A stretch of 64,000 bases of DNA. Source: Pleurodeles waltl. Taxonomy: Eukaryota > Chordata > Amphibia > Caudata > Salamandridae. Both the position numbers and the translations under genes were made by a program. Position 1 is the first letter of the stretch, and each line of letters begins with the position of its first letter. The stretch is from contig NW_027150013.1 in assembly GCF_031143425.1 (NCBI RefSeq), forward strand, positions 62,001 through 126,000, given 5' to 3'. Shown one piece after another: positions 34,127 through 45,614 of this stretch. The notes beneath the pieces were generated by a model. It was not told where the DNA came from. It did not search any database and was given only the letters and a program-made list of their open reading frames with translations.

Positions 34127-37100
34127 TCACCCCATCTTGGATTCCCCTAGGTCTCTAGTTTTCAGAAATGCACAGGTTTGGTAGGTTTCCCTAGGTGTCG
34201 GCTGAGCTACAGGCCAAAATCTACAGGTAGGCAGGCACTTTGCAAAAAACACCTCTGTTTTCCTTAAAAAATTTGGCTGTGTCCACGTTGCGCTTTGGGG
34301 CGTTTCCTGTTGCGGGCGCTAGGCCTACCCACACAAGTGAGGTATCATTTTTATCGGGAGACGTGGGGGAACGCTGGGTGGAAGGAAATTTGTGGCTCCC
34401 CTCAGATTCCAGAACTTTCTGCCACAGAAATGTGAGGAACATGTGTTTTTTTAGCCAAATTTTGAGGTTTGCAAAGGATTCTGGGTAACAGAACCTGGTC
34501 CGAGCCACACAAGTCACCCCGTCTTGGATTCCCCTAGGTCTCTAGCTTTCAGAAATGCACAGGTTTGGTAGGTTTCCTTAGGTGGCGGCTGAGCTACAGG
34601 CCAAAATCTACAGGTAGGCACTTTGCAAAAAACACCTCTGTTTTCCTTCAAAAATTTGGCTGTGTCCACGTTGCGCTTTGGGGCATTTCCTGTCACGGGC
34701 GCTAGGCCTACCCACACAAGTGAGATATAATTATTATCGGGAGACGTGGGGGAACGCTGGGTGGAAGGAAATTCGTGGCTCCTCTTAGATTCCAGAACTT
34801 TCTGCCACAGAAATGTGAGGAACATGTGTTTTTTTAGCCAAATTTTGAGGTTTGCAAAGGATTCTGGGTAACAGAACCTGGTCCGAGCCACACAAGTCAC
34901 CCCATCTTGGATTCCCCTAGGTCTCTAGTTTTCAGGAATGCACAGGTTTGGTAGGTTTCCCTAAGTGGCGGCTGAGCTACAGGCCAAAATCTACAGGTAG
35001 GCAGTTTGCAAAAAACACCTCTGTTTTCCTTCAAAAATTTGTCTGTGTCCACGTTGCGCTTTGGGGCGTTTCCTGTTGCGGGCGCTAGGCCTACCCACAC
35101 AAGTGAGGTATCATTTTTATCGGGAGACGTGGGGGAACGCTGGGTGGAAGGAAATTTGTGGCTCCCCTGAGATTCCAGAACTTTCTGTCACAGAAATGTG
35201 AGGAACATGTGTTTTTTTAGCCAAATTTTGAGGTTTGCAAAGGATTCTGGGTAACAGAACCTGGTCCGAGCCACACAAGTCACCCCATCTTGGATTCCCC
35301 TAGGTCTCTAGTTTTCAGGAATGCACAGGTTTGGTAGGTTTCCCTAGGTGGCGGCTGAGCTACAGGCCAAAATCTACAGGTAGGCACTTTGCAAAAAACA
35401 CCTCTGTTTTCCTTCAAAGATTTGGCTGTTTCCACGTTGCGCTTTGGGGCGTTTCCTGTCGCGGGCGCTAGGCCTACCCACACAAGTGAAGTATCATTTT
35501 TATCGGGAGACGTGGGGGATGCTGGGTGGAAGGAATTTTGTGGCTACTCTCAGATTCCAGAACTTTCTGCCACAGAAATGTGAGGAACATGTGTTTTTTT
35601 AGCCACATTTTGAGGTTTGCAAAGGATTCTGGGTAACAGAACCTGGTCCGAGCCACACAAGTCACCCCATCTTGGATTCCCCTAGGTCTCTAGTTTTCAG
35701 AAATGCACAGGTTTGGTAGGTTTCCATAGGTGGCGGCTGAGCTACAGGCCAAAATCTACAGGTAGGCACTTTGCAAAAAACACCTCTGTTTTCCTTCAAA
35801 AATTTGGCTGTGTCCACGTTGCGCTTTGGGGCGTTTCCTGTCGTGGGCGCTAGGCCTACCCACACAAGTGAGGTATCATTTTTATCGGGAGACGTGAGGG
35901 GACGCTGGGTGGAAGGAATTTTGTGGCTCCTCTCAGATTCCAGAACTTTCTGCCACAGAAATGTGAGGAACATGTGTTTTTTTAGCCACATTTTGAGGTT
36001 TGCAAAGGATTCTGGGTAACAGAACCAGGTCCGAGCCACACAAGTCACCCCATCTTGGATTCCCCTAGGTCTCTAGTTTTCAGAAATGCACAGGTTTGGT
36101 AGGTTTCCCTAGGTGGCGGCTGAGCTACAGGCCAAAATCTACAGGTAGGCACTTTGCAAAAAACACCTCTGATTTCCTTCAAAAATTTGGCTGTGTCCAC
36201 GTTGCGCTTTGGGGCGTTTCCTGTCGCGGGCGCTAGGCCTACCCACACAAGTGAGGTATCATTTTTATCGGGAGACGTGGGGGGACGCTGGGTGGAAGGA
36301 TTTTTGTTGCTCCTCTCAGATTCCAGAACTTTCTGCCACAGAAATGTGAGGACCATGTGTTTTTTTAGCTACATTTTGAGGTTTGCAAAGGATTCTGGGT
36401 AACAGAACCTGGTCCGAGCCACACAAGTCACCCCATCTTGGAATCCCCTAGGTCTCTAGTTTTCAGAAATGCACAGGATTGGTAGGTTTCCCTAGGTGGC
36501 GGCTGAGCTACAGGCCAAAATCTACAGGTAGGCACTTTGCAAAAAACACCTCTGTTTTCCTTCAAATATTTGGCTGTGTCCACGTTGCGCTTTGGGGCGT
36601 TTCCTGTTGCGGGCGCTAGGCCTACCCACACAAGTGAGGTATCATTTTTATCGGGAGACGTGGGGGAACGCTGGGTGGAGGAAAATTTGTGGCTCCCCTC
36701 AGATTCCAGAACTTTCTGCCACAGAAATGTGAGGAACATGTGTTTTTTTTAGCCAAATTTTGAGGTTTGCAAAGGATTCTGGGTAACAGAACCTGGTCCG
36801 AGCCACACAAGTCACCCCATCTTGGATTCCCCTAGGTCTCTAGTTTTCAGAAATGCACAGGTTTGGTAGGTTTCCCTAGGTGGCGGCTGAGCTACAGGCC
36901 AAAATCTACAGGTAGGCACTTTGCAAAAAACACCTCTGTTTTCCTTCAAAAATTTGGCTGTGTCCACGTTGCGCTTTGGGGCATTTCCTGTCACGGGCGC
37001 TAGGCCTACCCACACAAGTGAGGTATCATTTTTATCGGGAGACGTGGGGGAACGCTGGGTGGAAGGAAATTCGTGGCTCCTCTTAGATTCCAGAACTTTA

Positions 37101-37194
37101 TGCCACAGAAATGTGAGGAACATGTGTTTTTTTAGCCAAATTTTGATGTTTGCAAAGGATTCTGGGTAACAGAACCTGGTCCGAGCCACACAAG
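34127..37194 (+). repeat. Block k e f g h a b l (8 monomers)
   Basis: Monomers start at 34127 (k, 387 bp), 34514 (e, 'gtgagatataattatt'), 34897 (f), 35280 (g, 'caaagatttgg'), 35662 (h), 36045 (a), 36428 (b, 384 bp through an extra T near 36741) and 36812 (l). It corresponds to the end of block B plus the following block (11537-14982), with one e-f pair fewer and with b and l separate instead of fused. Confidence 0.88.
34229..34237 (+). repeat. 4 bp duplication within a monomer
   Basis: The word 'gtaggcaggcactttg' replaces 'gtaggcactttg', which makes the unit at 34127 387 bp long. It is the largest indel seen outside the 26-29 kb segment and occurs once. Confidence 0.85.
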
Positions 37195-39872
37195 TCACCC
37201 CATCTTGGATTCCCCTAGGTCTCTAGTTTTCAGGAATGCACAGGTTTGGTAGGTTTCCCTAGGTGGCGGCTGAGCTACAGGCCAAAATCTACAGGTAGGC
37301 ACTTTGCAAAAAAAACCTCTGTTTTCCTTCAAAAATTTGGCTGTGTCCACGTTGCGCTTTGGGGCATTTCCTGTCACGGGCGCTAGGCCTACCCACCCAA
37401 GTGAGGTGTAATTTTGATCGGGAGACGTGGGGGAACGCTGGGTGGAAGGAATTTTGTGGCTCCTCTCAGATTCCAGAACTTTCTGCCACAGAAATGTGAG
37501 GAACATGTGTTTTTTTAGCCACATTTTGAGGTTTGCAAAGGATTCTGGGTAACAGAACCTGGTCCGAGCCACACAAGTCACCCCATCTTGGATTCCCCTA
37601 GGTCTCTAGTTTTCAGAAATGCACAGGTTTGGTAGGTTTCCCTAGGTGGCGGCTGAGCTACAGGCCAAAATCTACAGGTAGGCACTTTGCAAAAAACAAC
37701 TCTGTTTTCCTTCAAAAATTTGGCTGTGTCCACGTTGCGCTTTGGGGCGTTTCCTGTTGCGGGCGCTAGGCCTACCCCACAAGTGAGGTATCATTTTTAT
37801 CGGGAGACGTGGGGGAACGCTGGGTGGAAGGAAATTTGTGGCTCCCCTCAGATTCCAGAACCTTCTGCCACAGAAATGTGAGGAACATGTGTTTTTTTAG
37901 CCAAATTTTGAGGTTTGCAAAGGATTCTGGGTAACAGAACCTGGTCCGAGCCACACAAGTCACCCCGTCTTGGATTCCACTAGGTCTCTAGTTTTCAGAA
38001 ATGCACAGGTTTGGTAGGTTTCCTTAGGTGGCGGATGAGCTACAGGCCAAAATCTACAGGTAGGCACTTTGCAAAAAACACCTCTGTTTTCCTTCAAAAA
38101 TTTGTCTGTATCCACGTTGCGCTTTGGGGCATTTCCTGTGACGGGCGCTAGGCCTACCCACACAAGTGAGGTATCATTTTTATCGGGAGACGTGGGGGAA
38201 CGCTGGGTGGAAGGAAATTTGTGGCTCCCCTCAGATTCCAGAACTTTCTGCCACAGAAATGTGAGGAACATGTGTTTTTTTAGCCAAATATTGAGGTTTG
38301 CAAAGGATTCTGGGTAACAGAACCTGGTCCGAGCCACACAAGTCACCCCATCTTGGATTCCCCTAGGTCTCTAGTTTTCAGGAATGCACAGGTTTGGTAG
38401 GTTTCCCTAGGTGGCGGCTGAGCTACAGGCCAAAATCTACAGGTAGGCACTTTGCAAAAAACACCTCTGTTTTCCTTCAAAAATTTGGCTGTGTCCACGT
38501 TGCGCTTTGGGGCGTTTCCTGTCACGGGCGCTAGGCCTACCCACCCAAGTGAGGTGTAATTTTGATCGGGAGACGTGGGGGAACGCTGGGTGGAAGGAAT
38601 TTTGTGGCTCCTCTCAGATTCCAGAACTTTCTGCCACAGAAATGTTAGGAACATGTGTTTTGTTAGCCACATTTTGAGGTTTGCAAAGGATTCTGGGTAA
38701 CAGAACCTGGTCCGAGCCACACAAGTCACCCCATCTTGGATTCCCCTAGGTCTCTAGTTTTCAGAAATGCACAGGTTTGGTAGGTTTCCCTAGGTGGCGG
38801 CTGAGCTACAGGCCAAAATCTACAGGTAGGCAGTTTGCAAAAAACACGTCTGTTTTCCTTCAAAAATTTGTCTGTGTCCACGTTGCGCTTTGGGGCGTTT
38901 CCTGTTGCGGGCGCTAGGCCTACCCACACAAGTGAGGTATCATTTTTATCGGGAGACGTGGGGGAACGCTGGGTGGAAGGAAATTTGTGGCTCCCCTCAG
39001 ATTCCAGAACTTTCTGCCACAGAAATGTGAGGAACATGTGTATTTTTAGCCAAATTTTGAGGTTTGCAAAGGATTCTGGGTAACAGAACCTGGTCCGAGC
39101 CACACAAGTCACCCCGTCTTGGATTCCCCTAGGTCTCTAGTTTTCAGAAATGCACAGGTTTGGTAGGTTTCCTTAGGTGGCGGCTGAGCTACAGGCCAAA
39201 ATCTACAGGTAGGCACTTTGCAAAAAACAACTCTGTTTTCCTTCAAAAATTTGGCTGTGTCCACGTTGCGCTTTGGGGCATTTCCTGTCACGGGCGCTAG
39301 GCCTACCCACACAAGTGAGGTATCATTTTTATCGGGAGACGTGGGGGAACGCTGGGTAGAAGGAAATTCGTGGCTCCTCTTAGATTCCAGAACTTTCTGC
39401 CACAGAAATGTGAGGAACATTTGTTTTTTTAGCCAAATTTTGAGGTTTGCAAAGGATTCTGGGTAACAGAACCTGGTCCGAGCCACACAAGTCACCCCAT
39501 CTTGGATTCCCCTGGTCTCTAGTTTTCAGGAATGCACAGGTTTGGTAGGTTTCCCTAAGTGGCGGCTGAGCTACAGGCCAAAATCTACAGGTAGGCACTT
39601 TGCAAAAAACAACTCTGTTTTCCTTCAAAAATTTGGCTGTGTCCACGTTGCGCTTTGGGGCGTTTCCTGTTGCGGGCGCTAGGCCTACCCCACAAGTGAG
39701 GTATCATTTTTATCGGGAGACGTGGGGGAACGCTGGGTGGAAGGAAATTTGTGGCTCCCCTCAGATTCCAGAACTTTCTGCCACAGAAATGTGAGGAACA
39801 TGTGTTTTTTTAGCCACATTTTGAGGTTTGCAAAGGATTCTGGGTAACAGAACCTGGTCCGAGCCACACAAG
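37195..39872 (+). repeat. Block i c d i f e c (7 monomers)
   Basis: Monomers start at 37195 (i), 37578 (c, 'gaaccttctgcc'), 37960 (d, 'tgtgacggg'), 38343 (i, 'aaatgttaggaac'), 38726 (f, 'aaacacgtctg'), 39109 (e, 'aaacaactctg') and 39492 (381 bp, starting with 'cccctggtctc', then f-like, then c). The c-d-i run is the counterpart of 19960-21107 and of 41405-42552. Confidence 0.87.
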
Positions 39873-42552
39873 TCACCCCATCTTGGATTCCCCTAGGTCT
39901 CTAGTTTTCAGAAATGCACAGGTTTGGTAGGTTTCCCTAGGTGGCGGCTGAGCTACAGGCCAAAATCTACAGGTAGGCACTTTGCAAAAAACACCTCTGT
40001 TTTCCTTCAAAAATTTGGCTGTGTCCACGTTGCGCTTTGGGGCTTTTCCTGTTGCGGGCGCTAGGCCTACCCACACAAGTGAGGTATCATTTTTATCGGG
40101 AGACGTGGGGGAACGCTGGGTGGAAGGAAATTTGTGGCTCCCCTCAGATTCCAGAACTTTCTGCCACAGAAATGTGAGGAACATGTGTTTTTTTAGCCAA
40201 ATTTTGAGGTTTGCAAAGGATTCTGGGTAACAGAACCTGGTCCGAGCCACACAAGTCACCCCGTCTTGGATTCCCCTAGGTCTCTAGTTTTCAGAAATGC
40301 ACAGGTTTGGTAGGTTTCCTTAGGTGGCGGCTGAGCTACAGGCCAAAATCTACAGGTAGGCACTTTGCAAAAAACACCTCTGTTTTCCTTCAAAAATTTG
40401 GCTGTGTCCACGTTGCGCTTTGGGGCATTTCCTGTCACGGGCGCTAGGCCTACCCACACAAGTGAGGTATAATTTTTATCGGGAGACGTGGGGGAACGCT
40501 GGGTAGAAGGAAATTCGTGGCTCCTCTTAGATTCCAGAACTTTCTGCCACAGAAATGTGAGGAACATGTGTTTTTTTAGCCAAATTTTGAGGTTTGCAAA
40601 GGATTCTGGGTAACAGAACCTGGTCCGAGCCACACAAGTCACCCCATCTTGGATTCCCCTAGGTCTCTAGTTTTCAGGAATGCACAGGTTTGGTAGGTTT
40701 CCCTAAGTGGCGGCTGAGCTACAGGCCAAAATCTACAGGTAGGCAGTTTGCAAAAAACACCTCTGTTTTCCTTCAAAAATTTGTCTGTGTCCACGTTGCG
40801 CTTTGGGGCGTTTCCTGTTGCGGGCGCTAGGCCTACCCACACAAGTGAGGTATCATTTTTATCGGGAGACGTGGGGGAACGCTGGGTGGAAGGAAATTTG
40901 TGGCTCCCCTCAGATTCCAGAACTTTCTGCCACAGAAATGTGAGGAACATGTGTTTTTTTAGCCAAATATTGAGGTTTGCAAAGGATTCTGGGTAACAGA
41001 ACCTGGTCCGAGCCACACAAGTCACCCCATCTTGGATTCCCCTAGGTCTCTAGTTTTCAGGAATGCACAGGTTTGGTAGGTTTCCCTAGGTGGCGGCTGA
41101 GCTACAGGCCAAAATCTACAGGTAGGCACTTTGCAAAAAACACCTCTGTTTTCCTTCAAAAATTTGGCTGTGTCCACGTTGCGCTTTGGGGCGTTTCCTG
41201 TCGCGGGCGCTAGGCCTACCCCCACAAGTGAAGTATCATTTTTATCGGGAGACGTGGGGGAACGCTGGGTGGAAGGAATTTTGTGGCTCCTCTCAGATTC
41301 CAGAACTTTCTGCCACAGAAATGTGAGGAACATGTGTTTTTTTAGCCACATTTTGAGGTTTGCAAAGGATTCTGGGTAACAGAACCTGGTCCGAGCCACA
41401 CAAGTCACCCCATCTTGGATTCCCCTAGGTCTCTAGTTTTCAGAAATGCACAGGTTTGGTAGGTTTCCCTAGGTGGCGGCTGAGCTACAGGCCAAAATCT
41501 ACAGGTAGGCACTTTGCAAAAAACAACTCTGTTTTCCTTCAAAAATTTGGCTGTGTCCACGTTGCGCTTTGGGGCGTTTCCTGTTGCGGGCGCTAGGCCT
41601 ACCCCACAAGTGAGGTATCATTTTAATCGGGAGACGTGGGGGAACGCTGGGTGGAAGGAAATTTGTGGCTCCCCTCAGATTCCAGAACCTTCTGCCACAG
41701 AAATGTGAGGAACATGTGTTTTTTTAGCCAAATTTTGAGGTTTGCAAAGGATTCTGGGTAACAGAACCTGGTCCGAGCCACACAAGTCACCCCGTCTTGG
41801 ATTCCACTAGGTCTCTAGTTTTCAGAAATGCACAGGTTTGGTAGGTTTCCTTAGGTGGCGGATGAGCTACAGGCCAAAATCTACAGGTAGGCACTTTGCA
41901 AAAAACACCTCTGTTTTCCTTCAAAAATTTGTCTGTATCCACGTTGCGCTTTGGGGCATTTCCTGTGACGGGCGCTAGGCCTACCCACACAAGTGAGGTA
42001 TCATTTTTATCGGGAGACGTGGGGGAACGCTGGGTGGAAGGAAATTTGTGGCTCCCCTCAGATTCCAGAACTTTCTGCCACAGAAATGTGAGGAACATGT
42101 GTTTTTTTAGCCAAATATTGAGGGTGGCAAAGGATTCTGGGTAACAGAACCTGGTCCGAGCCACACAAGTCACCCCATCTTGGATTCCCCTAGGGCTCTA
42201 GTTTTCAGGAATGCACAGGTTTGGTAGGTTTCCCTAGGTGGCGGCTGAGCTACAGGCCAAAATCTACAGGTAGGCACTTTGAAAAAAACACCTCTGTTTT
42301 CCTTCAAAAATTTGGCTGTGTCCACGTTGCGCTTTGGGGCGTTTCCTGTCACGGGCGCTAGGCCTACCCACCCAAGTGAGGTGTAATTTTGATCGGGAGA
42401 CGTGGGGGAACGCTGGGTGGAAGGAATTTTGAGGCTCCTCTCAGATTCCAGAACTTTCTGCCACAGAAATGTTAGGAACATGTGTTTTGTTAGCCACATT
42501 TTGAGGTTTGCAAAGGATTCTGGGTAACAGAACCTGGTCCGAGCCACACAAG
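39873..42552 (+). repeat. Block C, copy 2 (7 monomers: o e f n c d i)
   Basis: Monomers start at 39873, 40256, 40639, 41022, 41405, 41787 and 42170, each exactly 21,445 bp after its partner in 18428-21107. Shared rare markers are 'aaatattgagg' in the f unit, 'gtgaagtatc' in n, 'gaaccttctgcc' in c, 'tgtgacggg' in d and 'aaatgttaggaac' in i. Private differences include 'ggcttttcctg' near 40042, 'acccccacaag' near 41219 and 'ttgaaaaaaacacc' near 42280. Confidence 0.9.
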
Positions 42553-42935
42553 TCACCCCATCTTGGATTCCCCTAGGGCTCTAGTTTTCAGGAATGCACA
42601 GGTTTGGTAGGTTTCCCTAGGTGGCGGCTGAGCTACAGGCCAAAATCTACAGGTAGGCACTTTGCAAAAAACACCTCTGTTTTCCTTCAAAAATTTGGCT
42701 GTGTCCACGTTGCGCTTTGGGGCGTTTCCTGTCACGGGCGCTAGGCCTACCCACCCAAGTGAGGTGTAATTTTGATCGGGAGACGTGGGGGAACGCTGGG
42801 TGGAAGGAATTTTGTGGCTCCTCTCAGATTCCAGAACTTTCTGCCACAGAAATGTTAGGAACATGTGTTTTGTTAGCCACATTTTGAGGTTTGCAAAGGA
42901 TTCTGGGTAACAGAACCTGGTCCGAGCCACACAAG
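42170..42935 (+). repeat. Recent single-monomer tandem duplication (type i)
   Basis: The units at 42170 and 42553 are adjacent and both carry 'ccctagggctctag', where all other units examined read 'ccctaggtctctag'. They differ mainly at 'ttgaaaaaaac' against 'ttgcaaaaaac' and 'ttttgaggctcc' against 'ttttgtggctcc'. Confidence 0.88.
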
Positions 42936-45614
42936 TCACCCCATCTTGGATTCCCCTAGGTCTCTAGTTTTCAGAAATGCACAGGTTTGGTAGGTTTCCC
43001 TAGGTGGCGGCTGAGCTACAGGCCAAAATCTACAGGTAGGCAGTTTGCAAAAAACACCTCTGTTTTCCTTCAAAAATTTGTCTGTGTCCACGTTGCGCTT
43101 TGGGGCGTTTCCTGTTGCGGGCGCTAGGCCTACCCACACAAGTGAGGTATCATTTTTATCGGGAGACGTGGGGGAACGCTGGGTGGAAGGAAATTTGTGG
43201 CTCCCCTCAGATTCCAGAACTTTCTGCCACAGAAATGTGAGGAACATGTGTTTTTTTAGCCAAATTTTGAGGTTTGCAAAGGATTCTGGGTAACAGAACC
43301 TGGTCCGAGCCGCACAAGTCACCCCATCTTGGATTCCACCAGGTCTCTAGTTTTCAGAAATGCACAGGTTTGGTAGGTTTCCCTAGGTGGCGGCTGAGCT
43401 ACAGGCCAAAATCTACAGGTAGGCAGTTTGCAAAAAACACCTCTGTTTTCCTTCAAAAATTTGTCTGTGTCCACGTTGCGCTTTGGGGCGTTTCCTGTTG
43501 CGGGCGCTAGGCCTACCCACACAAGTGAGGTATCATTTTTATCGGGAGACGTGGGGGAACGCTGGGTGGAAGGAAATTTGTGGCTCCCCTCAGATTCCAG
43601 AACTTTCTGCCACAGAAATGTGAGGAACATGTGTTTTTTTAGCCAAATTTTGAGGTTTGCAAAGGATTCTGGGTAACAGAACCTGGTCCGAGCCACACAA
43701 GTCACCCCGTCTTGGATTCCCCTAGGTCTCTAGTTTTCAGAAATGCACAGGTTTGGTAGGTTTCCTTAGGTGGCGGCTGAGCTACAGGCCAAAATCTACA
43801 GGTAGGCACTTTGCAAAAAACAACTCTGTTTTCCTTCAAAAATTTGGCTGTGTCCACGTTGCGCTTTGGGGCATTTCCTGTCACGGGCGCTAGGCCTACC
43901 CACACAAGTGAGGTATCATTTTTATCGGGAGACGTGGGGGAACGCTGGGTAGAAGGAAATTCGTGGCTCCTCTTAGATTCCAGAACTTTCTGCCACAGAA
44001 ATGTGAGGAACATGTGTTTTTTTAGCCAAATTTTGAGGTTTGCAAAGGATTCTGGGTAACAGAACCTGGTCCGAGCCACACAAGTCACCCCATCTTGGAT
44101 TCCCCTGGTCTCTAGTTTTCAGGAATGCACAGGTTTGGTAGGTTTCCCTAAGTGGCGGCTGAGCTACAGGCCAAAATCTACAGGTAGGCAGTTTGCAAAA
44201 AACACCTCTGTTTTCCTTCAAAAATTTGTCTGTGTCCACGTTGCGCTTTGGGGCGTTTCCTGTTGCGGGCGCTAGGCCTACCCACACAAGTGAGGTATCA
44301 TTTTTATCGGGAGACGTGGGGGAACGCTGGGTGGAAGGAAATTTGTGGCTCCCCTCAGATTCCAGAACTTTCTGCCACAGAAATGTGAGGAACATGTGTT
44401 TTTTTAGCCAAATTTTGAGGTTTGCAAAGGATTCTGGGTAACAGAACCTGGTCCGAGCCACACAAGTCACCCCATCTTGGATTCCCCTAGGTCTCTAGTT
44501 TTCAGAAATGCACAGGTTTGGTAGGTTTCCCTAGGTGGCGGCTGAGCTACAGGCCAAAATCTACAGGTAGGCACTTTGCAAAAAACACCTCTGTTTCCTT
44601 CAAAAATTTGGCTGTGTCCACGTTGCGCTTTGGGGCGTTTCCTGTCGCGGGCGCTAGACCTACCCACACAAGTGAGGTATCATTTTTATCGGGAGACGTG
44701 GGGGGACGCTGGGTGGAAGGAATTTTGCGGCTCCTCTCAGATTCCAGAACTTTCTCCCACAGAAATGTGAGGAAGATGTGTTTTTTTAGCCAAATTTTGA
44801 GGTTTGCAAAGGATTCTGGGTAACAGAACCTGGTCCGAGCCACACAAGTCACCCCGTCTTGGATTCCCCTAGGTCTCTAGTTTTCAGAAATGCACAGGTT
44901 TGGTAGGTTTCCTTAGGTGGCGGCTGAGCTACAGGCCAAAATCTACAGGTAGGCACTTTGCAAAAAACACCTCTGTTTTCCTTCAAAAATTTGGCTGTGT
45001 CCACGTTGCGCTTTGGGGCATTTCCTGTCACGGGCGCTAGGCCTACCCACACAAGTGAGGTATAATTTTTATCGGGAGACGTGGGGGAACGCTGGGTAGA
45101 AGGAAATTCGTGGCTCCTCTTAGATTCCAGAACTTTCTGCCACAGAAATGTGAGGAACATGTGTTTTTTTAGCCAAATTTTGAGGTTTGCAAAGGATTCT
45201 GGGTAACAGAACCTGGTCCGAGCCACACAAGTCACCCCATCTTGGATTCCCCTAGGTCTCTAGTTTTCAGGAATGCACAGGTTTGGTAGGTTTCCCTAAG
45301 TGGCGGCTGAGCTACAGGCCAAAATCTACAGGTAGGCAGTTTGCAAAAAACACCTCTGTTTTCCTTCAAAAATTTGTCTGTGTCCACGTTGCGCTTTGGG
45401 GCGTTTCCTGTTGCGGGCGCTAGGCCTACCCACACAAGTGAGGTATCATTTTTATCGGGAGACGTGGGGGAACGCTGGGTGGAAGGAAATTTGTGGCTCC
45501 CCTCAGATTCCAGAACTTTCTGCCACAGAAATGTGAGGAACATGTGTTTTTTTAGCCAAATTTTGAGGTTGGCAAAGGATTCTGGGTAACAGAACCTGGT
45601 CCGAGCCACACAAG
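42553..45614 (+). repeat. Block i f f e f t e f/c (8 monomers)
   Basis: Monomers start at 42553 (i), 42936 (f), 43319 (f, 'gattccaccagg'), 43702 (e, 'aaacaactctg'), 44085 (f, 382 bp, 'cccctggtctc'), 44467 (t, 382 bp mosaic with 'ctctgtttccttc', 'gctagacctac' and 'tttctcccacag'), 44849 (e) and 45232 (f with a c-like end, 'aggttggcaaagg'). The first unit is a tandem copy of the one at 42170, and the second and third are tandem copies of each other. Confidence 0.86.

Noticed and set aside
43973..44470. 165-codon minus-strand frame, longer than the others
   Set aside because: The extra length comes from a unit with 'cccctggtctc' (a 1 bp shorter monomer), which joins the frames of two units by a frameshift. 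It is a by-product, not a gene.
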